6,198 nucleotides of DNA from Phycisphaerales bacterium (lineage in GTDB: Bacteria; Planctomycetota; Phycisphaerae; Phycisphaerales; SM1A02). Position 1 is the first letter of the stretch. Every line of letters starts with the position of its first letter. The DNA is taken from the NCBI GenBank assembly GCA_007127615.1, contig SKZB01000204.1:1-6198 (forward strand), given 5' to 3'. This document shows, piece after piece, positions 1 through 5,836 of this stretch. The notes under the pieces were generated by a model, which saw only the letters and a list, made by a program, of their open reading frames with translations, had not been told where the DNA came from and did not search any database. A program made the position numbers and the translations under genes.

Positions 1-156
1 CGGCCGCACGCCCCTCCGCGGCTTGCCTTCACGCTTGATCCGACTCTGCGATCACTGCGCACTCTTTTTCTCATCTAGTTCCTGCTCCTCGCTTCGTATC
101 GTCAGCGTGCTGAGGCCAGGGTGGCCGGCACGCCCGATGTTGAGTCTGCAGGAATC

Positions 157-173
157 GGCGTGATGCTCACGCC
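157..173. promoter_or_regulatory. Perfect 7-bp inverted repeat upstream of the HMA gene
   Basis: The sequence reads GGCGTGA-TGC-TCACGCC, a perfect 7+3+7 dyad ending 28 bp before the ATG at 202 and 15 bp before the ribosome binding site AAAGGAG (189-195). As DNA it could be an operator for a dimeric repressor or metal sensor. As RNA it could be a short, stable hairpin in the 5' leader. No confident -35/-10 pair was found nearby, so its position relative to the transcription start is unknown. No other gene was recognised in positions 1-201. Confidence 0.45.
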
Positions 174-201
174 ATCTCGATGAAACTGAAAGGAGTGCGC
201 G

Positions 202-576
202 ATGAAACGCACCCGTATGCCCCTGATGACCGCCGGTCTGCTGACCGGTTCCCTTGTTCTCTTCTCCGCGGCCGGCTGCGAAACGACGCCGCGTGCCGAT
301 CGCGACCACGCTTCGATGAACGACATGAACGACATGAACGGCGCGATCGAAGGCTCCTCCGTGACGATGGTGGTTCACGGGATGGGCTGCCCGCTGTGCG
401 CGAACAACGTGGACCGGCAGCTCAAAGCGCTTCCCGGCGTTCGCGACGCCTCGATCGATCTCGGATCGGGTGAAGTGAAGGTCCAGCTTGCCGGTGAGAA
501 TCGCCCGACCCGCGCCCAACTCGCCCGCGCGGTCCAGGACAGCGGCTTCACCCTGGTCCGAATCGAAACGCCCTGA
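202..576 (+). CDS. Exported HMA-domain (heavy-metal-associated) lipoprotein, 124 aa
   Basis: This is a small protein with an N-terminal export signal: basic MKRTR, a hydrophobic stretch at about residues 7-22, then Ser-Ala-Ala-Gly-Cys with Cys26 as the likely lipidated residue. The -3 position is Ala rather than the usual Leu, so the lipobox is imperfect. A polar, Met-rich linker follows (MNDMNDMN, residues 39-46), encoded by a 9-bp tandem repeat ATGAACGAC. Residues about 53-122 form an HMA fold with the signature GMGCPLCANNV, where Cys63 and Cys66 are the CxxC metal ligands. The pattern resembles the MerP/CopZ/ATPase N-terminal domain families that bind Cu(I), Hg(II), Zn or Cd. The start is supported by AAAGGAG 6 nt upstream. 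Because it is exported, it would bind metal in the periplasm or at a membrane. The barrel gene starts 62 nt downstream on the same strand and is a probable operon partner. Which metal is bound cannot be told from sequence. Confidence 0.88.
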   Translation: MKRTRMPLMTAGLLTGSLVLFSAAGCETTPRADRDHASMNDMNDMNGAIEGSSVTMVVHGMGCPLCANNVDRQLKALPGVRDASIDLGSGEVKVQLAGENRPTRAQLARAVQDSGFTLVRIETP

Positions 577-591
577 TTCACAACCCGCACG

Positions 592-615
592 CGACGGGGC
601 TCACCGAGCCCGTCG
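592..615 (+). other. Intercistronic GC-rich hairpin
   Basis: CGAC-(G bulge)-GGGCTC, loop ACC, then GAGCCC-GTCG pair over 10 bp with a single bulged G at 596. The hairpin starts 16 nt after the stop of the HMA gene and ends 12 nt before the GAGGAG ribosome binding site (627-632) of the barrel gene. No T-run follows, so it does not look like a classical intrinsic terminator. It may protect mRNA ends, reduce readthrough, or modulate translation of the second gene. Confidence 0.5.
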
Positions 616-638
616 TCTGAGAAAATGAGGAGTACTCC

Positions 639-1517
639 ATGTTCACGGAGCGATTTTCTGCATCCGTTCTGTCGGTCTGGAGCGCCGCGGCCGTGGTGGT
701 CGCGGCGCTGGCCGGCCCGGCCGTACAACCCGCGACCGCGCAGGAAGCGATCAACAGCCCTGCCGCCACCCAGCCCTCACGCGGGACGTGGGTGCTGCGC
801 AACCAGGTCCGTTATCTGGAAGCCCGCGCCGATCCGCGCAGCGAGGCGCGGGATTTCCGGCAGCTCACGATCTGGAACAGTCTCGCGTACGGAATCTCGA
901 GTGATCTTTCCGCCAGCTTTGAGCTGCCGGTCGTGCACCGCTCGTTTCGCGACGGCCGGAGTGGGCCGCGCGATCGGGAGACCGGCATTGCGGATCTGAA
1001 CGCCACGCTGAAGTGGCGCATCTACCAAAATGACTTCGGGCCGATTGACACCTCACGGGTCAGTCTGCTCGGCGGACTGCAGATTCGCAGCGGTGACAGC
1101 GAGTTCACCAGCGATTCCTACGATCCGTTCGTCGGTGCGGTCTGGACCTACGTCCACGGCCGGCACGGCGTCAATGCCTCCGGACGGTACAAGTTCAACA
1201 CCGGCGGCGGCACGAGATTCAACCTCGGCGGCGGGGACGGTTCCGCCGACGCGCTGCTCTACGACGCGTCCTATCTCTACCGGCTCGATCCGGAAACGTA
1301 CACCGCCGAGACGCGGGGCGTGTGGTACGCCGTGGTCGAGTTGAGCGGCGTCTACGAGACCAACGGTGATAACGAGCTCATGATCGCACCCGGCATCATG
1401 TACGAAGCGCGAACCTGGACGGTCGAAGCGTCGTTTCAGTTGCCGATCTGGCAGGATCTCGACCATCGTCCCGAGTCGCGCTTCGGCGTGGTCGTGGGTT
1501 TGCGGCTGCAGTTCTGA
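639..1517 (+). CDS. Outer-membrane beta-barrel / transporter-like protein, 292 aa
   Basis: The protein has a signal peptide: a short basic N-terminus, a hydrophobic core at about residues 9-27, and a plausible Ala-Thr-Ala-Gln cleavage region near residue 35. The mature part is rich in alternating polar/hydrophobic strands with aromatic girdles, for example segments around LSASFELPVV, IADLNATLKW and VEASFQLPIW. It ends in LRLQF, the C-terminal Phe recognised by the outer-membrane assembly machinery. The layout recalls the MetA-pathway/transporter-like family of small barrels (PF13557-like), in which the 'G-I-A-D-L' strand motif and C-terminal barrel pattern recur. That assignment rests on pattern recall. 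The ATG has a good ribosome binding site, GAGGAG, 6 nt upstream. The gene is likely co-transcribed with the HMA lipoprotein, suggesting a role in envelope metal or solute handling. The substrate is unknown. Confidence 0.8.
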   Translation: MFTERFSASVLSVWSAAAVVVAALAGPAVQPATAQEAINSPAATQPSRGTWVLRNQVRYLEARADPRSEARDFRQLTIWNSLAYGISSDLSASFELPVVHRSFRDGRSGPRDRETGIADLNATLKWRIYQNDFGPIDTSRVSLLGGLQIRSGDSEFTSDSYDPFVGAVWTYVHGRHGVNASGRYKFNTGGGTRFNLGGGDGSADALLYDASYLYRLDPETYTAETRGVWYAVVELSGVYETNGDNELMIAPGIMYEARTWTVEASFQLPIWQDLDHRPESRFGVVVGLRLQF

Positions 1518-1558
1518 CCCCGGGCCGTGTTTCTCAAGCGAGTGCGTCCGACCGATCA

Positions 1559-1622
1559 CCCTTCACTCCGCTCATTCGTCGCTTTGCCGCTTCGTCTCTC
1601 CGTCACTTCGCCCCTTCGCCCC
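1559..1622. repeat. Degenerate 8-bp tandem repeat (eight units)
   Basis: Read on the + strand, eight consecutive octamers share a TTCGYCNC-like consensus: CCCTTCAC, TCCGCTCA, TTCGTCGC, TTTGCCGC, TTCGTCTC, TCCGTCAC, TTCGCCCC, TTCGCCCC. The last two are identical and divergence grows toward the left. The array fills much of the convergent gap between the barrel and peroxiredoxin genes and overlaps the last 20 bp of the peroxiredoxin gene, where it encodes its Gly/Glu-rich tail and stop. Eight is not a multiple of three, so it is not a protein-level repeat. It resembles low-complexity satellite sequence that expanded and decayed. Confidence 0.65.
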
Positions 1623-2106
1623 TCTCCTCACCCCCGACACTCTCCTGCTCGACCGCCGCGCGGATCTCCTCGAAATTGACCTGCACACCGGGATCGTCGG
1701 TGACCCAGGCGTACCGGATGGTACCGTCGGCGCCGATCACGTAGGCGGATCGTTTGGCGACGCCCTTCATGCCGAAAAGATCTTCGTGCAACACGTCGTA
1801 CGAGCGCGCGGCTTCCCGGTTGAAATCCGAAAGGACGGGGAAGGGGATATTCATCTCCCGTCTGAACTTGTCGGTCACGAACGGGCTGTCCACGCTGACG
1901 CCGAAAAGATCCGCGTCGAGTGAGTCCCACTGTTCCCAGTGATCGCGGAAGTGGCACATTTCATCGCTGCAGACGGGGCTGAACGCGAGCGGGAAGAAGA
2001 GCAGGACGACCGGTTTCCGGCCGATCGACCGGCCGACATCCACGATCTCGCCGGGCTTGGCGGGCAGGGCAAAGGCCGGCGCAATGGCGCCGGGTTGTAA
2101 GCTCAT
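1603..2106 (-). CDS. Peroxiredoxin (AhpE/Bcp-like thiol peroxidase), 167 aa
   Basis: This is a thioredoxin-fold peroxidase expected to reduce H2O2 or organic peroxides in the cytoplasm, as no signal peptide is seen. Features seen are the N-terminal [11 protein letters not shown] strand, the catalytic loop [10 protein letters not shown] with peroxidatic Cys46, and a second cysteine, Cys51, five residues on. The later [11 protein letters not shown] segment carries an Arg typical of the active-site region. The FPLAF loop is like AhpE, while the +5 cysteine spacing is like Bcp/PrxQ enzymes, where it acts as resolving Cys. I chose the ATG at 2106 rather than the GTG at 2133: GGAGGA lies 9 nt upstream of the ATG, and the family N-terminus begins at MSLQPG. 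The final residues ([10 protein letters not shown]) are low-complexity and partly encoded by the octamer repeat. The gene is convergent with the barrel gene and divergent from the AAA+ ATPase. Confidence 0.92.
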   Translation of the reverse strand: MSLQPGAIAPAFALPAKPGEIVDVGRSIGRKPVVLLFFPLAFSPVCSDEMCHFRDHWEQWDSLDADLFGVSVDSPFVTDKFRREMNIPFPVLSDFNREAARSYDVLHEDLFGMKGVAKRSAYVIGADGTIRYAWVTDDPGVQVNFEEIRAAVEQESVGGEERGEGAK

Positions 2107-2257
2107 CGGGTTGAATCCTCCAGTAGCGGTCACACGAAGTCAGGAAACGGGTTCCGGGGGTTGCCTCCCCCACGCGATCGGACCAACGCGAGCGGTTGGC
2201 CTAGCATCACCCCATCGCATTCGTTCCCTTTCCACGATCCGATTCACCGGCATCACC
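2107..2257. promoter_or_regulatory. Divergent intergenic region with two small dyads
   Basis: This 151-bp gap must carry control signals for the peroxiredoxin (leftward) and the AAA+ ATPase (rightward). It contains two inverted repeats: GGGGG-TTGCCT-CCCCC (2156-2171) and CCAAC-7 nt-GTTGG (2183-2199). Either could be an operator or leader hairpin. No convincing sigma-70 -35/-10 pair was found for either direction. Confidence 0.35.
2116..2121 (-). promoter_or_regulatory. Ribosome binding site of the peroxiredoxin gene
   Basis: On the minus strand this reads GGAGGA, 9 nt before the ATG at 2106. It lies inside the longer open frame that begins at GTG 2133, and so favours the internal ATG as the true start. 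Confidence 0.75.
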
Positions 2258-3694
2258 ATGACCACGATCCATACCTCGGCCAACGACACCCGCCCCGCGA
2301 CGCTCGCGGACCTTCGTGAACACGGCTGGACCTCGCGTTCCGTCAAGCAGGAACTCCGCACGAATCTGACCCGCGCCCTGGCGGCAGATGAGGCGCTCTT
2401 TCCCGGCATCGTGGGGTACGACGATACGGTGATCCCGGAACTGATCAACGCCGTTCTGTCCGAACATGACATCCTGTTCCTGGGCGAAAAGGGACAGGCC
2501 AAGAGCCGCCTGATGCGGCTGCTGACGCGGTTTCTGGACGATGCGGTTCCGTACCTCGATCTGCCCGACTCGCCCGTCCACGAAGATCCCGACCGGCCGA
2601 TCACCCGCGCCGGGAAGGAGATGATCGCCACGCGTGAAGAGCGTGACATCCCGATCCGCTGGTGGCCGCGTGAGGAACGCTACGCCGAACGGCTTGCGCC
2701 GGGAACGAAGTTCGCCGACATCATCGGTGAGATCGATCCGGCCAGACTCGTGGCCGGCACGAGCATGTCCGCGGAGGAAGCGCTCCACTTCGGGCTGATC
2801 CCCCGATTGCACCGCGGCATCTTTGCGATGAACGAGCTCCCGGACCTCGATGAACTCGTGCAGGTCGGCCTGTTCAATCTGCTCGAAGAGCGCGATGTGC
2901 AGATCCGCGGCTATCCGATCAGCTTTGATATCGACGTGGCGATTCTCTTCTCCGCCAACCCGACCACGTACAACCGCTCGGGCAAGGTCATTCCCCAGCT
3001 CAAGGACCGGATTGGATCGACCATTCAGACCCATTACCCGCGCGAGCGTGAACTGGGGATGGCGATCACCCGGCAGGAAGCTGCGATTGACCTGGACGGT
3101 CCCTATCCCGTCCTCATCCCGCCCTTCATGGACGAACTCATCGAACAGATGGCAATCGCGGCCCGGAAGAGCAAATACATCGATCATCAGTCCGGCGTCA
3201 GCGCACGGTTCTCGATCGCGAACTACCGCACGATGGTGGCGAGCGCGCGACAGCGGGCGATCCGGTTGAACGAAAAGCCCGCCGTTCCGCGCATCAGCGA
3301 TCTGGGTCATCTCCATGCATCATCGCTGGGTAAACTCGAGCTGGACATGATGGGTTCCAGCCAGATGGGTGAGCGGCAGGTGATCGAAGCGATTCTGGCC
3401 GAAGCGATCCGCGAAGTCTTCAGCGAATACGTGGATGAGCACGGATTGGGTGAGATTGCCGACATTTTCGCCAAAGGCGTGAAGATCGAGGTCGGCGACA
3501 TGCTTCCCTCTTCCCACTACGCGGAGCTGCTCCAGCGCGTCCCGCCGGCCTGGGAGAAGGCGTTCGAAATCAACCCGGCGGAGGACGCCGGCGTCCGCGC
3601 CAGCTGTGTGGAGTTCGTTCTCGCCGGCCTCTACGTCACCGATCGAATCAGCCGCGCCCAGCGGCACGGAAGGATCACCTACGAAATCGGATGA
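2258..3694 (+). CDS. MoxR / magnesium-chelatase-I-like AAA+ ATPase, 478 aa
   Basis: This is an AAA+ ATPase of the ChlI/BchI-MoxR-like group, probably a soluble remodelling or chaperone motor. Walker A is GEKGQAKS (residues 76-83). The Walker B position reads [12 protein letters not shown], with Asn192-Glu193 where Asp-Glu is usual. The sensor 1 candidate is Asn234 in FSANPTTYN, and the arginine-finger candidate is Arg251 in LKDRIG. The segment [17 protein letters not shown] between Walker B and sensor 1 is the ChlI-type insert. The C-terminal about 200 residues are helical and would form the lid. The open frame continues upstream to 2057, but that part overlaps the peroxiredoxin gene antisense, and ATG 2258 is the only ATG after it before the conserved region. 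No Shine-Dalgarno is visible before 2258, so translation may start without one. Relatives often sit beside a VWA-domain protein. Here the downstream neighbour is convergent scpA. The biological target is unknown. Confidence 0.88.
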   Translation: MTTIHTSANDTRPATLADLREHGWTSRSVKQELRTNLTRALAADEALFPGIVGYDDTVIPELINAVLSEHDILFLGEKGQAKSRLMRLLTRFLDDAVPYLDLPDSPVHEDPDRPITRAGKEMIATREERDIPIRWWPREERYAERLAPGTKFADIIGEIDPARLVAGTSMSAEEALHFGLIPRLHRGIFAMNELPDLDELVQVGLFNLLEERDVQIRGYPISFDIDVAILFSANPTTYNRSGKVIPQLKDRIGSTIQTHYPRERELGMAITRQEAAIDLDGPYPVLIPPFMDELIEQMAIAARKSKYIDHQSGVSARFSIANYRTMVASARQRAIRLNEKPAVPRISDLGHLHASSLGKLELDMMGSSQMGERQVIEAILAEAIREVFSEYVDEHGLGEIADIFAKGVKIEVGDMLPSSHYAELLQRVPPAWEKAFEINPAEDAGVRASCVEFVLAGLYVTDRISRAQRHGRITYEIG

Positions 3695-3731
3695 TTCGGA
3701 TCGGGTTCACGGCGCATCGCCGGATGATTCG
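3688..3731. repeat. 11-bp direct repeat at the ATPase/scpA convergence
   Basis: CGGATGATTCG occurs at 3688-3698, spanning the ATPase stop codon, and again at 3721-3731 inside the 3' end of scpA, 33 bp apart. Between them lies a 5-bp hairpin CGGCG-CAT-CGCCG (3710-3722) without a T-run, a weak candidate for a shared terminator. The repeat suggests a short local duplication that may have shaped both gene ends. Confidence 0.45.
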
Positions 3732-4612
3732 CCCGCAGCCGGCTCGCGCACTTCCTTGCGCACTTCCTTGCGCACTTCCTTCTTGCGCACTTCCTCGCGC
3801 TCCAAAAAGTGCGGGGCGTTGGGGTCGTCCGGATCCTCATTCAGCACCAGCACGACGGGATCGTCGATCGACTCCTGAACGACCATGACCCGGCGAAGCC
3901 GCACGAGTTCGAGGGTGGCGAGGAACATGCCGACCCGCTGGCCGATGTTCTGCCCGGAGAAGGCATCCTGCAGCGTGATCCGTTTCTCACCCGAACGGTG
4001 AATCCGGTCGAGCAGATCCTCCTGGTGCAGCGCGATCGGCGTATCGTCGATTTCCACGAGGTGATCACCGAGACGCGTCAGATCGATCGACGAGATGATC
4101 CGCTCGTAAGTTTCGGAAAGATCGAGCGCGTGCACATCATCGAGCTCGAGTTCGACCGGCCCGGGGGCGTGTTCATCTTCATCCTCCGCGCTGCGCTTCC
4201 GCCGGGCGGGCTGCACCGCAAAGCGCCGGGCGAAGTCCAGCCTTCGGGCTTCGAGCTCTTCGGAAGCGACGCGGTACTTCTGGTAGGCGAGCAGTTGCTG
4301 CACCAGTTCGTACCGCGGATCGGTCGGGTCATCCGCGGCGGAAGCGGCTTCGTCATCGCCCTCGCGCTTCTCCGCCGGCATGAGCACGCGGGATTTGATC
4401 TCGATCAGCGTGGCGGACATGAGCAGAAACTCGCCCGCCACGTCGATGTCGATGTCCTTGAGCTGCCGGAGAAAATTGAGGTATTCCGAGGTGATCTGCG
4501 CGATCGGGATATCGTGAATGTCCACTTCGGCGCGGCGGATCAGGTACAGCAGCAAATCCAGCGGACCGTGGAACTGCTCGAGCGAGATCTGATAATCTTC
4601 CTGCAGTTGCAT
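3707..4612 (-). CDS. scpA: Segregation and condensation protein A (ScpA kleisin), 301 aa
   Basis: ScpA is the kleisin subunit of the bacterial Smc-ScpAB condensin. It bridges the Smc heads and recruits ScpB for chromosome compaction and segregation in the cytoplasm. The family signature is clear at the N-terminus, FHGPLDLLLYLIRR (residues 14-27), then VDIHDIPIAQITSEYL, the helical domain that contacts the Smc neck. An acidic linker occupies the middle (runs rich in Asp/Glu around residues 85-155). A C-terminal winged-helix segment (about 205-257, including RVGMFLATLELVRLRRV) would bind the Smc cap. Residues 258-301 form an extra charged tail with KEVR repeats, making it longer than typical ScpA (about 240-270 aa). 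ATG 4612 is preceded by GGAG at 10-nt spacing. No scpB follows, because the downstream gene is convergent. The gene is divergent from kdsD across 58 bp. Confidence 0.94.
   Translation of the reverse strand: MQLQEDYQISLEQFHGPLDLLLYLIRRAEVDIHDIPIAQITSEYLNFLRQLKDIDIDVAGEFLLMSATLIEIKSRVLMPAEKREGDDEAASAADDPTDPRYELVQQLLAYQKYRVASEELEARRLDFARRFAVQPARRKRSAEDEDEHAPGPVELELDDVHALDLSETYERIISSIDLTRLGDHLVEIDDTPIALHQEDLLDRIHRSGEKRITLQDAFSGQNIGQRVGMFLATLELVRLRRVMVVQESIDDPVVLVLNEDPDDPNAPHFLEREEVRKKEVRKEVRKEVREPAAGESSGDAP
3746..3796. repeat. 12-bp in-frame tandem repeat in the scpA 3' end
   Basis: GCGCACTTCCTT is present three times perfectly (3746-3757, 3758-3769, 3770-3781), then after a 3-bp CTT interruption a fourth near-copy GCGCACTTCCTC (3785-3796). 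On the scpA strand it encodes residues 273-289, repeated Lys-Glu-Val-Arg units. The near-identity of the copies suggests a recent expansion, and the 12-bp unit keeps the frame, so copy number could vary between strains. Confidence 0.85.
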
Positions 4613-4655
4613 GGGGCGAGAGCTCCGGCGGGCGACATTCGGCGGCGACGGAGCG

Positions 4656-4662
4656 TATCATA
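4656..4662. promoter_or_regulatory. Putative shared, near-symmetric -10 element between scpA and kdsD
   Basis: TATCATA gives TATCAT on the + strand and TATGAT on the - strand, each 5 of 6 matches to TATAAT. On the + strand a GCGACA (4632-4637, 4 of 6 to TTGACA) sits 18 bp upstream. On the - strand no good -35 is seen. Predicted starts would be near 4668 (+) and near 4650 (-), giving scpA a leader of about 37 nt that contains its GGAG. This is inferred from consensus only. Confidence 0.4.
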
Positions 4663-4670
4663 GGCGAATC

Positions 4671-5720
4671 ATGACCCGATCCGGAACCGACCAGATGAGA
4701 AAGGCGACGTCGAACCCATCGCCGGACGAAATGGCGTTCATCGCCGACGCGCTGCGGGCCGAAGCCGATGCGATCGTCCGGATCGCCGAGCGGGTCACCG
4801 ATGGTGATTCGACCTCGTGCCGGGCGGCGATCGATTTGCTCACCGGCTGCACCGGCCACGTCGTCATCGCGGGGATGGGCAAGAGCGGTTTGATCGGCGC
4901 GAAGATCAGCGCGACGTTTTCCAGTCTCGGCCAGCCGTCCAACGTGCTCCATCCGGCCGAGGCGGTGCACGGTGATCTCGGCCGCGTTCGGCGCGGTGAT
5001 GTCGTCATGCTCCTGAGCTACTCCGGAGAGACCGATGAGGTCAGCAATCTGGCGGCCATTCTCAGGGCCGACAATGTGCCGCGTCTGGGGATCTCCTCGA
5101 ATGCGGAATCGACCCTCGCGCGACTGTCCGATGTGCATCTCTCGCTCGGGGATGTCACGGAAGCGTGCCCGTTGAACCTCGCGCCGACCGCTTCCACCAC
5201 TGCGATGCTCGCGCTGGGCGATGCGCTTGCGCTGGCGGTCTCGCGCCGACGCAACTTCCGCGAGGATGATTTTCACCGGCACCATCCGGGCGGGATGCTC
5301 GGCGTGGGCCTGCGGCAGGTCACCGAGATTCTGCGCTTCCGCGTGGGGGAAAACCTGCCGACCATTACCGGCAATCCGTCGGTCCGCGAGGCGTGTCTCG
5401 AAGCCCGGGCGGCGATGAAGAACCAGCGCCGGGTCGGAGCGCTCGTGATCGTCGATGACGACGGCAAACTGGCCGGGATTTTTACCGATGGCGATCTGCG
5501 ACGGCTGATCGTGGACGACCCCGAGGGCATGAGCCGGCCGGTCCGCGAGGTCATGACCGCCCGGCCGCAACACCTGACCGTCGATGACCTGGTCCGCGAC
5601 GCCCAGCGTCTGGTGCGGGAACGAAGGGTCGATGAGATTCCGGTCCTTGATCATCACGGCCGGCCGATCGGCCTGGTCGATGTTCAGGATCTGATCGCGA
5701 TGAAAGTCGTGAGCGAATGA
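4671..5720 (+). CDS. kdsD: Arabinose-5-phosphate isomerase (KdsD/KpsF/GutQ family), 349 aa
   Basis: This family interconverts D-ribulose 5-phosphate and D-arabinose 5-phosphate, the first step of Kdo synthesis for lipopolysaccharide or capsule, in the cytoplasm. The N-terminal SIS domain has GMGKSG (residues 68-73), HGDLG, SYSGETDE, TEACPLNLAPT and HHPGG. Lys71, Glu123, Glu164 and His205 line up without gaps with E. coli KdsD Lys59, Glu111, Glu152 and His193, the residues linked to catalysis, so the enzyme looks active. Two CBS domains follow (about 219-280, containing GIFTDGDLRRL, and about 291-349). The start is uncertain: ATG 4671 has no ribosome binding site, and ATG 4695 (341 aa) or 4731 (329 aa) fit the usual length of about 328 aa. 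The open frame reaches back to 4611, but that would overlap the scpA start. The gene is divergent from scpA. Confidence 0.93.
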   Translation: MTRSGTDQMRKATSNPSPDEMAFIADALRAEADAIVRIAERVTDGDSTSCRAAIDLLTGCTGHVVIAGMGKSGLIGAKISATFSSLGQPSNVLHPAEAVHGDLGRVRRGDVVMLLSYSGETDEVSNLAAILRADNVPRLGISSNAESTLARLSDVHLSLGDVTEACPLNLAPTASTTAMLALGDALALAVSRRRNFREDDFHRHHPGGMLGVGLRQVTEILRFRVGENLPTITGNPSVREACLEARAAMKNQRRVGALVIVDDDGKLAGIFTDGDLRRLIVDDPEGMSRPVREVMTARPQHLTVDDLVRDAQRLVRERRVDEIPVLDHHGRPIGLVDVQDLIAMKVVSE

Positions 5721-5836
5721 GCCGTCGCCCGATCCGCTTTCGTCGTTAGAATCGAGCGAACGCATTCTTTCGGAGCGCCGGCGTTGGAAACTCATGCTCC
5801 GTCCGGTGCCGCGAAACCCGTCCAAATGGCGATTCC

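Noticed and set aside
52..519. A 155-codon minus-strand frame across the left intergenic region and the HMA gene
   Set aside because: Most of it is antisense to the HMA gene, and it has no ribosome binding site or recognisable motif.
2107..2133. GTG start adding nine residues to the peroxiredoxin
   Set aside because: The extension covers the GGAGGA ribosome binding site of the downstream ATG and adds non-family residues.
2057..2257. Upstream extension of the ATPase frame
   Set aside because: It overlaps the start of the peroxiredoxin gene antisense and has no family similarity. ATG 2258 is the only reasonable later start before the conserved part.
2207..3316. A 369-codon open frame on the minus strand opposite the AAA+ ATPase
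   Set aside because: The + strand carries Walker A, sensor 1 and arginine-finger motifs in a conserved order. The antisense product has no family features.
3746..3796. Possible CRISPR-like array at the 12-bp repeats
   Set aside because: The units are contiguous, lack spacers and are in frame within scpA. This is a coding microsatellite.
3809..4663. A 284-codon open frame on the plus strand opposite scpA
   Set aside because: ScpA family signatures lie on the minus strand, and this frame is its complement with a skewed composition.
5747..5752. TAGAAT as a -10 box for the last gene
   Set aside because: It matches 5 of 6 consensus bases but has no acceptable -35 at the right distance, so I do not list it as a promoter.
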